This document shows positions 7,663-16,591 of a DNA stretch of 64,000 nucleotides, one piece after another. The stretch's first letter is position 1. The number at the start of each line of letters is the position of its first letter. Below the pieces are notes generated by a model. That model worked only from the letters and a program-made list of their open reading frames with translations, did not search any database and was not told the DNA's origin. The stretch comes from Phycicoccus sp. HDW14 (GTDB taxonomy: Bacteria; Actinomycetota; Actinomycetes; Actinomycetales; Dermatophilaceae). The stretch is taken from contig NZ_CP049935.1 of assembly GCF_011383005.1 (NCBI RefSeq), positions 3,162,001 through 3,226,000 of the forward strand, read 5' to 3'. The translations under genes were made by a program, and so were the position numbers.

Positions 7663-9996
7663 GTGACCCAGACCGCCGACCGACCCGCCGACGAGGTCCA
7701 CGAGGTCGACCTCGCGATCACCGGGATGACCTGCGCCTCGTGCTCGGCGCGCATCGAGAAGAAGCTCGGGCGGCTCGAGGGCGTCGACGCCGTCGTCAAC
7801 CTCGCCACCGAGAAGGCCCGCGTCACGTGGAGCGGCCCGCTGACCGTCGAGGACATCATCGCCACCGTGCAGCGCACCGGCTACGGCGCGGAGCCCCTCA
7901 CGAGCACCGCCCCGCAGCGTCCGCGGGTCGACGAGAGCGTCACGACGCAGACCGCCGACCGTGCCGGACCTGACGGCACCGCCCCCTCCTCGACGGCCGC
8001 GGGGGCCCCGGATGCCGCCGAGCGGGTGGCCGCGCCGGTCGCCGCCCACCAGGTGACGCGCCAGGACGACCTGCGGCGCCGCGCGCTCGTGGCCGCCGTC
8101 CTCACCGTCCCCGTCGTCGCGCTGGCGATGGTCCCCTCGCTCGACGTCCCGGCCGAGCCGTGGGTCCAGCTCGCCCTGGCCACCCCGGTCGTGGTCTGGG
8201 CCGGCTGGCCGTTCCACCGCAGCGCGGCACTCAACGCCCGGCACGGCGCGTCGACGATGGACACCCTCGTCTCGCTCGGTGTGCTCGCGGCCTACCTCTC
8301 CTCGCTCGTCGTCGTCCTCACCGGCCGGGCGGGCGGCGGCATGGCGGGCGGCACGTCGCACCTGTGGTTCGAGACCGCCACCGTCGTCACGACCTTCCTG
8401 CTCACCGGGCGCTGGATGGAGGCCCGGGCCACCGACCGCACCCGCGACTCGCTGCGCGGCCTGCTCGACCTCGCCGCCAAGGACGTCGCCGTGCTGCGCA
8501 CCGACGCGACGAGCGGCGCCACCGTCGAGCAGCGCGTCCCGGTCGAGCAGCTCGCCGTCGGCGACCGCTTCGTCGTCCGCCCCGGTGAGAAGGTCGCCAC
8601 CGACGGCACCGTCCGCGACGGACGCAGCGCTCTCGACGCCTCGCTCGTCACCGGTGAGTCCCAGCCGGTCGAGGTCGCGCCCGGCAGCGAGGTCACGGGC
8701 GGCACGGTCAACACCACCGGGCGGCTCGTCGTCGAGGCCACCCGGGTCGGCGCCGAGACCACGCTGGCCGGCATCGCCCGGCTCGTCGAGCGGGCCCAGA
8801 CCTCCAAGGCCCCGGTGCAGCGGCTCGCCGACCGCGTCTCGGCCGTCTTCGTCCCCGTCGTCCTCGGCCTCGCGCTCCTCACCCTCGCCGGCTGGTGGGT
8901 CGGCACCGGGGACGCCGGGCGAGCCCTCGAGGTCGCGGTCTCCGTGCTCGTCATCGCCTGCCCGTGCGCGCTCGGCCTCGCCACCCCGACGGCCCTGCTC
9001 GTCGGCACCGGCCGCGGCGCGCGGCTCGGCATCCTCATCAAGGGCGCCGACGTCCTCGAGGACACCCGCCGCATCGACACCGTCGTCCTCGACAAGACCG
9101 GCACGGTGACGACCGGCGAGATGACCCTCGTCGAGGTGACCACCCACGGCCGGCTGCCGAAGGACCAGGCCCTCCGCGCGGCGGCTGCGGTCGAGGCCGG
9201 CAGCGAGCACCCGGTCGCGAAGGCCGTTCTCGCAGCAGCCCGTTCGCGGGCGCTCGACGTGCCGGCCATCACCGACTTCGAGGCCCTGCCCGGCTCGGGC
9301 GCCGTCGCCTCCATCAAGGGCGCCCGGGTCACCGTGGGCCGTGCCGACCTCTTCGACACCGTCCCGGCCGACATCGCGACGCCGTCGAGCGAGGGCACCA
9401 CCGTCTGGGTCGGCTGGGACGGCACCGCCCGCGCCTCGCTCACCGTCGCCGACACCGTGCGCCGCAGCTCGGGCCGCGCGGTGCGCGCCCTCGACGACAC
9501 CGGCCTGGTCTGCTACCTGCTGACCGGCGACCACGACCGGGCCGCCCTCACGGTGGCCCGCGACGTCGGCATCCCCGTCGGCCGGGTCGTCGCCGACGTC
9601 CGCCCCGAGGACAAGCACGCGATGGTCGCCGACCTCCAGCGCCGCGGCCGGGTCGTGGCCATGGTCGGCGACGGGGTCAACGACGCGGCCGCCCTGGCCC
9701 AGGCCGACCTCGGCATCGCGATGGGCAGCGGCACCGACGTCGCGGCCGACGCGGCCGACATCGTCCTGCTCCGCTCGGAGCTGCCGGCGGTCGCCGACGC
9801 CATCGACCTGTCCCGGGCCACGCTGCGCACCATCCGGCAGAACCTCGTCTGGGCGTTCGGCTACAACGTCGCCGCCATCCCGCTGGCCGTGGCCGGGGTG
9901 CTCGACCCGATGGTGGCGGGGGCGGCGATGGCCCTCTCGAGCGTCCTCGTCGTCACCAACAGCCTGCGCCTGCGCCGCTGGACCCCGCGCAGCTGA
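7663..9996 (+). CDS. copA: Copper-exporting P1B-type ATPase
   Basis: The protein is 777 residues from a GTG one base after the csoR stop. An N-terminal heavy-metal domain has GMTCASC (C24, C27). Membrane helices include the ion-selective CPC at about 433-435. The phosphorylated Asp is in DKTGTVT (about 477), followed by the SEHPVAKA nucleotide motif and the GDGVNDAAAL hinge. The CPC class exports Cu(I) or Ag(I). No CopZ chaperone gene is adjacent. Copper-dependent control through the palindrome at 7323 is expected. Confidence 0.96.
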   Translation: MTQTADRPADEVHEVDLAITGMTCASCSARIEKKLGRLEGVDAVVNLATEKARVTWSGPLTVEDIIATVQRTGYGAEPLTSTAPQRPRVDESVTTQTADRAGPDGTAPSSTAAGAPDAAERVAAPVAAHQVTRQDDLRRRALVAAVLTVPVVALAMVPSLDVPAEPWVQLALATPVVVWAGWPFHRSAALNARHGASTMDTLVSLGVLAAYLSSLVVVLTGRAGGGMAGGTSHLWFETATVVTTFLLTGRWMEARATDRTRDSLRGLLDLAAKDVAVLRTDATSGATVEQRVPVEQLAVGDRFVVRPGEKVATDGTVRDGRSALDASLVTGESQPVEVAPGSEVTGGTVNTTGRLVVEATRVGAETTLAGIARLVERAQTSKAPVQRLADRVSAVFVPVVLGLALLTLAGWWVGTGDAGRALEVAVSVLVIACPCALGLATPTALLVGTGRGARLGILIKGADVLEDTRRIDTVVLDKTGTVTTGEMTLVEVTTHGRLPKDQALRAAAAVEAGSEHPVAKAVLAAARSRALDVPAITDFEALPGSGAVASIKGARVTVGRADLFDTVPADIATPSSEGTTVWVGWDGTARASLTVADTVRRSSGRAVRALDDTGLVCYLLTGDHDRAALTVARDVGIPVGRVVADVRPEDKHAMVADLQRRGRVVAMVGDGVNDAAALAQADLGIAMGSGTDVAADAADIVLLRSELPAVADAIDLSRATLRTIRQNLVWAFGYNVAAIPLAVAGVLDPMVAGAAMALSSVLVVTNSLRLRRWTPRS

Positions 9997-10010
9997 CCCG
10001 GCACGACGAC

Positions 10011-10041
10011 GAGGGCCCCCACCGCGTGCGGTGGGGCCCTC
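10011..10041 (+). terminator. Strong hairpin after copA
   Basis: GAGGGCCCC(C)ACCGC pairs with GCGGTGGGGCCCTC around a GTGC loop, 14 bp after the copA stop and in front of the convergent glyoxalase gene. There is no U-tract, as is common for actinobacterial I-shaped terminators. It could serve both strands. Confidence 0.75.
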
Positions 10042-10061
10042 GGTGTCGTCGCGCGGAGAGG

Positions 10062-10706
10062 TCAGATGGTGACCTCGCCCTGGGGCGTCTCGAAGGTGAC
10101 GGCCATGAGGCCGGGCGTCCCGTGCGGGGAGACGAACGAGAACTCGATGACCGAGGAGGTGTAGTCGGCGGGAAGGCCGAGCCAGTCGCGGACCCGGTCG
10201 GGGTCGCCGGCGATGGTCAGCGACTCGATGGTCACCTCGGTGTCGGCGTCCTCGGAGGGGTGCGGGGTCCCCTCCTCCCAGCAGATGAAGAACGGCAGCT
10301 GCGGGTCGGCCTGCAGGCCCTTGACCCCGAGCTGCTGCCAGCGCAGCTCGACGCCGTCGGGACGGTGCCGGTTGCCCGTGACCGCCTCGCGGCCGAGGCG
10401 CTTCTCCTGCTCGGCGATGTCGTCGACCTGGACGACCCAGCCGAGCCAGCCCCCACCGGCGGCCGAGCGGGCCCGGACGACCTGCCCGAACGGCGCCTTG
10501 TCGCTCGCCGGGTGGTCGAGCACCTCGACGACCTCGACGTAGCGCTCGTGCGCCAGGGGAAGGATGACGTTGCGCGTCCCGAAGCGCGGGTGGACTCCCC
10601 CGTCGACCGGCTCGACGCCGATCAGCTTCGCGAGGCGTTCGGCCGTCGCGTGCACGCCATCGTGCTCGGCCGCATAGACGACGTGGTCAACTCGCATGCC
10701 GTTCAT
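10062..10706 (-). CDS. Glyoxalase-like domain (VOC) protein
   Basis: The protein is 214 residues and starts MNGMRVDHVVYA; a second in-frame ATG at 10697 is also possible. It has the start of a glyoxalase_3-type fold (RVDHVVYAAEH; RFGTRNVILPL; YVEVVEVLDHP) with repeated beta-alpha-beta segments. Members bind a divalent metal or have lost it. No enzymatic role can be assigned. It stands alone, convergent with copA across a terminator hairpin. Confidence 0.8.
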   Translation of the reverse strand: MNGMRVDHVVYAAEHDGVHATAERLAKLIGVEPVDGGVHPRFGTRNVILPLAHERYVEVVEVLDHPASDKAPFGQVVRARSAAGGGWLGWVVQVDDIAEQEKRLGREAVTGNRHRPDGVELRWQQLGVKGLQADPQLPFFICWEEGTPHPSEDADTEVTIESLTIAGDPDRVRDWLGLPADYTSSVIEFSFVSPHGTPGLMAVTFETPQGEVTI

Positions 10707-10785
10707 GGTCCCATAGTGGGAGGGGTGCTCCTGACACGGGTGGGTCGGATGGGGCTCTCCAGCACCACCCGTCACAGCGGCCACC

Positions 10786-11589
10786 TCAGGACCGCTGGCG
10801 GACCGCCTCGTAGAGCACGACCGCCGCGGAGACCCCCGCGTTGAGCGAGTTGACCCGACCGGCCATCGGGATGCGCACCCGCTCGTCGGCGGCCGCGAGC
10901 GCGGCGTCGGTGAGCCCGGTCTTCTCGGTGCCGACGGCGATGGCGACCCCGCCCCGCCAGTCGACGGCCGTGTGCAGCACCTCGGTGTCCGGGGTCGTCG
11001 CGACGAGCCGCAGCCCCCGGTCGCGCAGCCATCCGAGGACCTCGGGCAGCGGCGCGGCGGCCACCGGCACGGTGAAGACGGTGCCCTTGCTGGCCCGCAC
11101 GACGTTGGGGTTGCCCCAGTCGGTGGCGGGGTCGGCGGCGACGACGGCCGCGGCGCCCGCGGCATCGGCGCTGCGCAGCACCGACCCGAGGTTGCCCGGC
11201 TTCTCGAGGCCCTCCACGACGACGACGAGCGGGTCGGGCGGCAGGGGGAGGTCGGCGAGCGCGACCCCCGCGACCGGGACGACGGCAAGGAAGCCGTCGG
11301 GTCCCTCGCGGTAGGCGACCTTCTCAAAGGCGGCGCGCCCGCACCGGATCGTCGTGGCGCTGAGCGCCCGGACCCGCTCGACGAGCCGGCCCTGCGCGGT
11401 GGGGTCGAGCATCAGCTCGGGGCAGTGCAGCAGCAGGTCGGGCACCACCCCGGCGTCGACGGCGAGCTCGAGCTCGTCGTAGCCGTCGACGACCGTCATC
11501 CCCTCCTCCTCACGGACCCGGCGACGGCGCAGCGCGGCGACCGCCTTGAGGCGGGGGTTGGTCGCGGAGGTGACGTGGAGCTCGGCCAT
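10786..11589 (-). CDS. TrmH/SpoU family RNA 2'-O-methyltransferase
   Basis: The protein is 267 residues. An N-terminal substrate-binding part (TSATNPRLKAVAALRRRRVR) precedes the SPOUT knot with its three motifs: EKPGNLGSVLRSADAAG, VGTEKTGLT and IPMAGRVNSLNAGVSAA. These bind SAM in a trefoil knot and the enzyme methylates a ribose 2'-OH in rRNA or tRNA. The target cannot be told. In many actinobacteria a similar gene lies near the pheST/infC block, but here it is isolated. Confidence 0.92.
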   Translation of the reverse strand: MAELHVTSATNPRLKAVAALRRRRVREEEGMTVVDGYDELELAVDAGVVPDLLLHCPELMLDPTAQGRLVERVRALSATTIRCGRAAFEKVAYREGPDGFLAVVPVAGVALADLPLPPDPLVVVVEGLEKPGNLGSVLRSADAAGAAAVVAADPATDWGNPNVVRASKGTVFTVPVAAAPLPEVLGWLRDRGLRLVATTPDTEVLHTAVDWRGGVAIAVGTEKTGLTDAALAAADERVRIPMAGRVNSLNAGVSAAVVLYEAVRQRS

Positions 11590-11701
11590 GGCGGGGCCAG
11601 CATCCCACGTCGCCCGCGAGCACGGACGGGGCGACCGGGCCTGCGGCGGAACCCTGCACCCACCGCCGTCCGCCACCCCCGCGGTGCGGTAGAAAGGCCG
11701 G

Positions 11702-12481
11702 ATGACCAGCACCGACGTGGCCCGTCCTCCGCGGACGCGCACCCGTCGGCTCGGCCGCGCGGCGGTCTACGCGCTCGTGACGGCGGTCGTGCTCTTCGGC
11801 GTCGGGTTCCTCGTCCGCAGCAAGTGGGACCCGCTCATCGACCTCGACGACGGCGTCATCACCCGGCTCACCGACATCACCCGCGACCACCCGGCCTTCC
11901 GCGACGCCCTCCTCACCTGGCAGGAGGTGACCCGGCCGGTCTACCTCCACGTCGTCGGCACGCTCGTCTGCCTGCTCGTGTGGTGGCGCACCGGGATGCG
12001 GACCCGCGCCTGGTGGGCGTTCGCGACGCTCATGCTCTCGTGGTCGGTCGGGCTCGGGGCCAAGTACGTGTTCCAGCGGGCCCGCCCCGTCGTCGAGGAC
12101 CCCGTGTCGCAGGCGCCCGGGTACTCCTTCCCCTCCGGCCACGCCGTCAACACCGCGGCCTGGGTGACGGTGCTCGTCGTCCTGCTCTGGCCGGTCGTGC
12201 GCGCCGGCGCCGCCCGGGCCGCGCTGGTCACGGTCGGCGCCGCCGTCGTCCTTGTCACCGCCTCCGACCGGATGTTCCTCGGCGTGCACTACCCGAGCGA
12301 CGTCTTCGTCGGCGTCGTCACGGGTACCGGTCTCGTCCTCGCCTCGTACGCCGGCTACGCCGGATGGAACCCCGCCGACCCGGCCCCGGCCGACGACCCC
12401 GACGTCCACGAGTCCTCCGACGACCTCGCCGTCGCCGGCGGGCCGGCCGGACCCCACCGCCCCCATCCCGAGGAGTCCTGA
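11702..12481 (+). CDS. PAP2 family membrane phosphatase (first of pair)
   Basis: The protein is 259 residues with several membrane helices and all three PAP2 motifs: KYVFQRARP, YSFPSGHA (H147) and GVHYPSDV (H196, D200). The catalytic His pair looks intact. Such enzymes dephosphorylate lipid phosphates such as phosphatidate or polyprenyl pyrophosphate on the membrane surface. The C-terminal tail is acidic and Pro-rich. The stop overlaps the ATG of a second PAP2 gene (TGATG at 12479), so the pair is co-translated. Confidence 0.92.
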   Translation: MTSTDVARPPRTRTRRLGRAAVYALVTAVVLFGVGFLVRSKWDPLIDLDDGVITRLTDITRDHPAFRDALLTWQEVTRPVYLHVVGTLVCLLVWWRTGMRTRAWWAFATLMLSWSVGLGAKYVFQRARPVVEDPVSQAPGYSFPSGHAVNTAAWVTVLVVLLWPVVRAGAARAALVTVGAAVVLVTASDRMFLGVHYPSDVFVGVVTGTGLVLASYAGYAGWNPADPAPADDPDVHESSDDLAVAGGPAGPHRPHPEES

Positions 12482-13182
12482 TGTCCTTCCTGACCCGCTG
12501 GGACGACGACCCGTCCCGTCCGGGGGTGCGCGAGGTCCTGCGCGACCTCGCCGTCCGCGCCGTGCTGCCCGGGGTGCTCGTCTTCGCCGTCGTCTGCGCG
12601 ATCGGCTGGGTCATCATGGAGCCGCTGCGGGGGCTGGAGTCCGAGAACGACGTCAGCCGCTGGTTCCAGGACCGCCGCACGCCCACCGGCGAGACCATCA
12701 CGAAGTTCATGTCGATGATCGGCAACACCGAGTACGTCATCGCCGTCGGGGTGCTCGTGGCGCTCGTCGTCCTCTGGCGCACGCGGGCCTGGTGGTTCGC
12801 GCTCGTGCCGATCCTGGCGATCTCGTTGCAGGCCACCATCTTCGTCATCGCCGCGTACGTCGTCGGGCGTCCCCGGCCGACGGTCGAGCGGCTCGACCCG
12901 ACCCCGCCGACCTCGAGCTACCCCAGCGGCCACGTCGGCGCCTCGACCGCGCTCTACGTCTCGTTCGTGCTCATGGCCACCCGGCTGCCCAACCCCGTCG
13001 TGCGCCGGGTCGTCATCACGCTCTGCGTCGTGGCGCCGCTGCTCGTGACGTTCGCCCGGCTCTACCGGGGCGCCCACCACGTCACCGACGTGCTCGTCGG
13101 GCTGGCCAACGGCATCGTCTGCGCCCTGCTGGCCTGGGGCTACCTGCGCCGCGACCCGGCGAAGGGTCAGAGCCGCGCGTAG
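12481..13182 (+). CDS. PAP2 family membrane phosphatase (second of pair)
   Basis: The protein is 233 residues with about five membrane helices and PAP2 motifs VGRPRP, SYPSGHVGAS and RLYRGAHHVTDV. It diverges from its upstream neighbour outside the motifs, and the first motif lacks the usual spaced Lys, so the two are probably paralogues with different substrates. Its last 16 bp overlap the convergent DUF1206 gene. Confidence 0.9.
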   Translation: MSFLTRWDDDPSRPGVREVLRDLAVRAVLPGVLVFAVVCAIGWVIMEPLRGLESENDVSRWFQDRRTPTGETITKFMSMIGNTEYVIAVGVLVALVVLWRTRAWWFALVPILAISLQATIFVIAAYVVGRPRPTVERLDPTPPTSSYPSGHVGASTALYVSFVLMATRLPNPVVRRVVITLCVVAPLLVTFARLYRGAHHVTDVLVGLANGIVCALLAWGYLRRDPAKGQSRA

Positions 13183-13958
13183 CGGGCGCGCGCGAAGGAG
13201 TAGACGCCGTACGCGGCGATGCCCAGCGCGACGAGGGTGAGGAGCACCGGCCCGAAGCTGGCCTCCTTGAGGGTCTTGAGGGCCCCGTCGAGGCCCTGCG
13301 CCTTGTCGGCGTCGTGCTGGACGGCGGCGATGACGAAGAAGACGCCGACGACGGCCAGCGCGACCCCCTTGGCGACGTAGCCGGCACGGCCGGCCTGCAC
13401 CGCCCAGCTGCCCGGGTGGCCGACGAGGTCCTCGAGGAACTTCTCCTTCCAGCCCTTGTAGACGTGGTAGCCCGCGATGCCGAGGACGACGAGCCCGAGG
13501 GCGCCGACGAGCACCTGCCCGGCGGGGCTGCCCATCAGGGTGGCCGTGAAGTCCTCGGTCTGCTTCTCGCTCGACCCGCCGCCGCCGAGGGCGACGACCT
13601 TGAAGGCCGTCCACGCGAAGAACGCGTACATGACGCCCTTGGCGGCGAGCTTGCCGCGGTCCGAGGCCTCCCCGTGGCTGATCGCGGCCTCGGTGAGGTT
13701 CCAGACGGCGAGCAGCGCGAACCCGACGACGGCGACCCAGAGCAGGGCCTTGCCCGTCCCGGAGGTCGAGAGGGTGCCGAGCGCGCCGGACTGGTCGGCA
13801 CTCTTCGACCCGCCGCCGATCCCCCACGCCACCTTGACGGCGATCCAGGCGATGAGGAGGTGGAGGAGGCCGACGATGGCGTAGCCCACCCGGGCCCCGG
13901 TCTCGACGACCTTGCTCTCGTTGGCGTCCCGGGTCGCGCGGCTCACGTCACTGCTCAT
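13167..13958 (-). CDS. DUF1206 membrane protein
   Basis: The protein is 263 residues with six predicted membrane helices arranged as three internal repeats of two helices (ARVGYAIVGLLHLLIAW, RGKLAAKGVMYAFFAW and AGRAGYVAKGVALAVVG each start one). This is the architecture of DUF1206, widespread in actinobacteria and of unknown function. It overlaps the end of the PAP2 gene by 16 bp. Confidence 0.9.
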   Translation of the reverse strand: MSSDVSRATRDANESKVVETGARVGYAIVGLLHLLIAWIAVKVAWGIGGGSKSADQSGALGTLSTSGTGKALLWVAVVGFALLAVWNLTEAAISHGEASDRGKLAAKGVMYAFFAWTAFKVVALGGGGSSEKQTEDFTATLMGSPAGQVLVGALGLVVLGIAGYHVYKGWKEKFLEDLVGHPGSWAVQAGRAGYVAKGVALAVVGVFFVIAAVQHDADKAQGLDGALKTLKEASFGPVLLTLVALGIAAYGVYSFARARYARL

Positions 13959-14013
13959 GGAGGGTCACCCTGCCACCGGCGGAGCGGCGGCGGTGGGGTC
14001 GGTGCCGACGGGT

Positions 14014-14808
14014 TCAGGTCAGCGAGCGCAGGACCGCGACGAGGCCGTGCTCGTCGACGTGGCCGGTGACCTCGTCGGCGGCGGCCTTCACCTCGTCGGG
14101 GGCGTTGTCCATCGCGACCCCGCGCGCGGCCCAACGGAGCATCTCGAGGTCGTTGCGCTGGTCGCCGACGGCGACGGTGTGCTGCGGCTCGACGTCCAAC
14201 CGCCGCCGGATGCCCTCGAGCGCCGCCGCCTTCGAGACCCCCTCGGGCGTGATGTCGAGCCAGGCGCTCCAGCCGACCGCGTACTCGACGCCGTGCAGCC
14301 CGATCTTCTCGGTGCGGGCGTCGAACTCCTCGCTCGTGCTGTCGGGGTCGCGGATGGTCAGGCGGGTCACCGGCTCGGCCATCAGCTCCTCGAAGGAGAC
14401 GACGCGCGGCTCGCCGTCGAGCTCGCCGTCGGGGAACGGGGCGGAGACCTTGAAGCCGACCCCGAGCTCCTCGACCGCGACGAGGGCGGTCGGGAACTCC
14501 TCGCGCAGCACGCGCAGGGCGGGGGCGGGGTCGAAGGTCACGGCCTCGAGCACCTCGTAGCCGTCGGGATGGTCGGGGTCGAGCCCGAGGGTGATGGACC
14601 CGTTGGCGCACACGGCGTAGCCGCGCAGCAGGCCCAGGGCCTCGAGCACCGGCAGCGTGCCGATGATGGCGCGGCCGGTGGCGAGGACGACGTGGTGGCC
14701 GGCGTCGACGGCGGCGCGCACCGCGAGGCGGACGGGCTCGTGGAGGTGGCCGTCGTGGTCGACGGTCGTGCCGTCGATGTCGAGGCAGATCAGGTGTGGG
14801 GTGGTCAT
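14014..14808 (-). CDS. Cof-type HAD hydrolase
   Basis: The protein is 264 residues. HAD motif I is CLDIDGTTVDHDG, motif II/III are in LATGRAI and VSKAAALEGI, and motif IV is VAVGDQRNDLEML. A large C2B cap between them is typical of Cof/YidA sugar-phosphate phosphatases. The start at 14808 is chosen over an upstream Met because MTTPHLICLDIDG places motif I as usual near the N-terminus. The substrate is unknown. Confidence 0.92.
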   Translation of the reverse strand: MTTPHLICLDIDGTTVDHDGHLHEPVRLAVRAAVDAGHHVVLATGRAIIGTLPVLEALGLLRGYAVCANGSITLGLDPDHPDGYEVLEAVTFDPAPALRVLREEFPTALVAVEELGVGFKVSAPFPDGELDGEPRVVSFEELMAEPVTRLTIRDPDSTSEEFDARTEKIGLHGVEYAVGWSAWLDITPEGVSKAAALEGIRRRLDVEPQHTVAVGDQRNDLEMLRWAARGVAMDNAPDEVKAAADEVTGHVDEHGLVAVLRSLT

Positions 14809-14852
14809 CGGGCGCCACGCTACCCACGACGGGTGAACGGACGGTGGACGCC

Positions 14853-15725
14853 TCACGGGCGCGGGCGGCCGAGCTTCCAGTAGGCGCAGAAGAACACCGA
14901 CTGCTTGTCGGCGCCGTGCCGGACGAGGACGCGGCGGGCACCGGTCGCGAGATCGGCCTCACCGCAGGCCCAGCCGTAGGCGATCGGTCCGGTCGCGGCG
15001 GCCAGCGCGCGGTCGAGCGCCGGGACGACGGCGCTCCCCGGCCGGCCGGTGCGCACGTGGACGCGGGCGTCGCCGAGGTCGTAGGAGTCGAGCACGGCCG
15101 GGTCGACGACCTCGACGTGCACCTCGACCCCGTGGTCGGCGGCGTCGGCCGGTCCGCCCCAGGCGTCGAGGATGGCGGCGACCGAGGGGACGGCCGTCTC
15201 GTCGGCGACGAGCACCTGACGGCCGCGGGCCTCGAAGCCTCGGTACAGGGCGCCGCTCGTGCGGATGCCGACCGGGTCACCGCGCCGGGCCCGCGTGGCC
15301 CAGGCCGACCCGGGTCCGCTGTCGCCGTGCGTGACGACGTCGATGTCGACCCGACCGCGCGCGGGGTCGTGCTCGCGGATCGTGTACCAGCGCAGGGCGG
15401 GTCGGTCGGCCTCGGGGAGGGCCGCGACCTCGGCCCGCACGTTCGCCGGCTCGGGGTCGGGCATGACGAGCGGACGGCCGGCGGGAGGCATCAGCAGGCC
15501 GACGTACTCGTCCGGTCCCACGGGAACGAACGAGCGCAGCCCCGCTGCCTCGCAGGCGATCCGGCGCATGCCGCCGCCGAGGTCGGTGACGTCGACGACC
15601 GTGGCCTCGTACTGCGGGGTCCGTGCGCGCACGAGCGCGGTGCCCGTCGCCGGGTCGGGGCGCAGGGCCGCGCGCAGGTCGACCGGGCGCACCGGGCGCA
15701 CCGGGCGCACCGGGGCCGCCGTCAC
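14853..15725 (-). CDS. Siderophore-interacting protein (FAD-dependent ferric-siderophore reductase)
   Basis: The protein is 290 residues from a GTG that overlaps the ATPase stop (GTGA). It has the SIP/ViuB layout: an N-terminal beta-barrel FAD-binding domain with RWYTIREHDP, then an NAD(P)H-binding half with VLVADETAVPSVAAIL and YGWACGEADL. It reduces cytosolic ferric siderophore to release Fe2+. As last gene of the 14853-19755 operon it completes the uptake route. The start region has a direct repeat encoding PVRPVRPVRP. Confidence 0.93.
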   Translation of the reverse strand: MTAAPVRPVRPVRPVDLRAALRPDPATGTALVRARTPQYEATVVDVTDLGGGMRRIACEAAGLRSFVPVGPDEYVGLLMPPAGRPLVMPDPEPANVRAEVAALPEADRPALRWYTIREHDPARGRVDIDVVTHGDSGPGSAWATRARRGDPVGIRTSGALYRGFEARGRQVLVADETAVPSVAAILDAWGGPADAADHGVEVHVEVVDPAVLDSYDLGDARVHVRTGRPGSAVVPALDRALAAATGPIAYGWACGEADLATGARRVLVRHGADKQSVFFCAYWKLGRPRP

Positions 15726-16591
15726 GACGTCCTCCGGCGGGGGATGACGACGGGGGCGCCGGTCTCGGGGTCGGAGAGCACGGTGGCCGCCACCCCGAAC
15801 ACCTCCTCGATGACGGCGGGCGTCACGACGTCGGCCGGGCTGCCCTCCGCGACGACCCGGCCGTCGCGCATCGCGACGAGGTGGTCGGCGTAGCGGGCGG
15901 CCATCGCGAGGTCGTGCAGCACCATGACGACCGTCGTGCCGTCGTCGTCGCACATCCGCCGGACGAGGTCGAGGACGTCGAGCTGGTGGGCGACGTCGAG
16001 GAACGAGGTCGGCTCGTCGAGCAGCAGCACCGGCGTCGCCTGCGCGAGGACCATCGCGAGCCAGACCCGTTGCCGCTGACCGCCGGACAGGCTGTCGACC
16101 CCCACGTGCGCGAGGTGGACGAGGTCGGTGCGCTCGAGCGCCGAGGCCACCGCCTCCTCGTCGGTGCGGCTCCAGGTGCGGAAGAGCCCGTGGTGCGGGT
16201 GGCGCCCCCGCTCGACGAGCTCGAGGACGCTGACACCCTCCGGGACGATGGGCTGCTGGGGCAGCAGGCCGAGCCGGCGGGCCACCTCGCGGGTGGGCAG
16301 GCTCCCGATCTCGTCGCCGTCGAGGAGCACCGACCCGCCGCGCGGCCGCAGCAGCCGGCCGAGGCCGCGCAGGAGGGTCGACTTGCCGCAGCCGTTGGGT
16401 CCGACGACGGCCGTCGTGCGGCCCGTGGGCACCTCGAGGGTGACGCCGTCGACGACGACGCGGTCGTCGTAGCCGAGGCTGAGGTCGCGGGTGCGCAGCC
16501 GGGAGCCGGCCGCGGACTCGGGCGCATCGTGAGGGGCGGCGTACGGCGTGGTCAGCGGTGCGGTCGCCGCGGGCGTCTCGGTCACGGTCAT
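15722..16591 (-). CDS. Iron-siderophore ABC transporter ATP-binding protein
   Basis: The protein is 289 residues of the FecE/FepC type. Walker A is GPNGCGKST, the signature is LSGGQRQRVWLAM, Walker B is PVLLLDEPTSFLD and the switch His is in MVLHDLAMA. It powers the two FecCD permeases upstream. ATG at 16591 overlaps the permease stop by 4 bp. It shares a reading frame with the upstream permease only because of a frameshift, so it is a separate protein. Confidence 0.96.
   Translation of the reverse strand: MTVTETPAATAPLTTPYAAPHDAPESAAGSRLRTRDLSLGYDDRVVVDGVTLEVPTGRTTAVVGPNGCGKSTLLRGLGRLLRPRGGSVLLDGDEIGSLPTREVARRLGLLPQQPIVPEGVSVLELVERGRHPHHGLFRTWSRTDEEAVASALERTDLVHLAHVGVDSLSGGQRQRVWLAMVLAQATPVLLLDEPTSFLDVAHQLDVLDLVRRMCDDDGTTVVMVLHDLAMAARYADHLVAMRDGRVVAEGSPADVVTPAVIEEVFGVAATVLSDPETGAPVVIPRRRTS

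Noticed and set aside
7639..9618. Long minus-strand frame opposite copA (659 codons)
   Set aside because: It is the mirror of GC-biased codons. It has no family motif, is low-complexity Gly/Asp/Arg-rich, and copA is certain.
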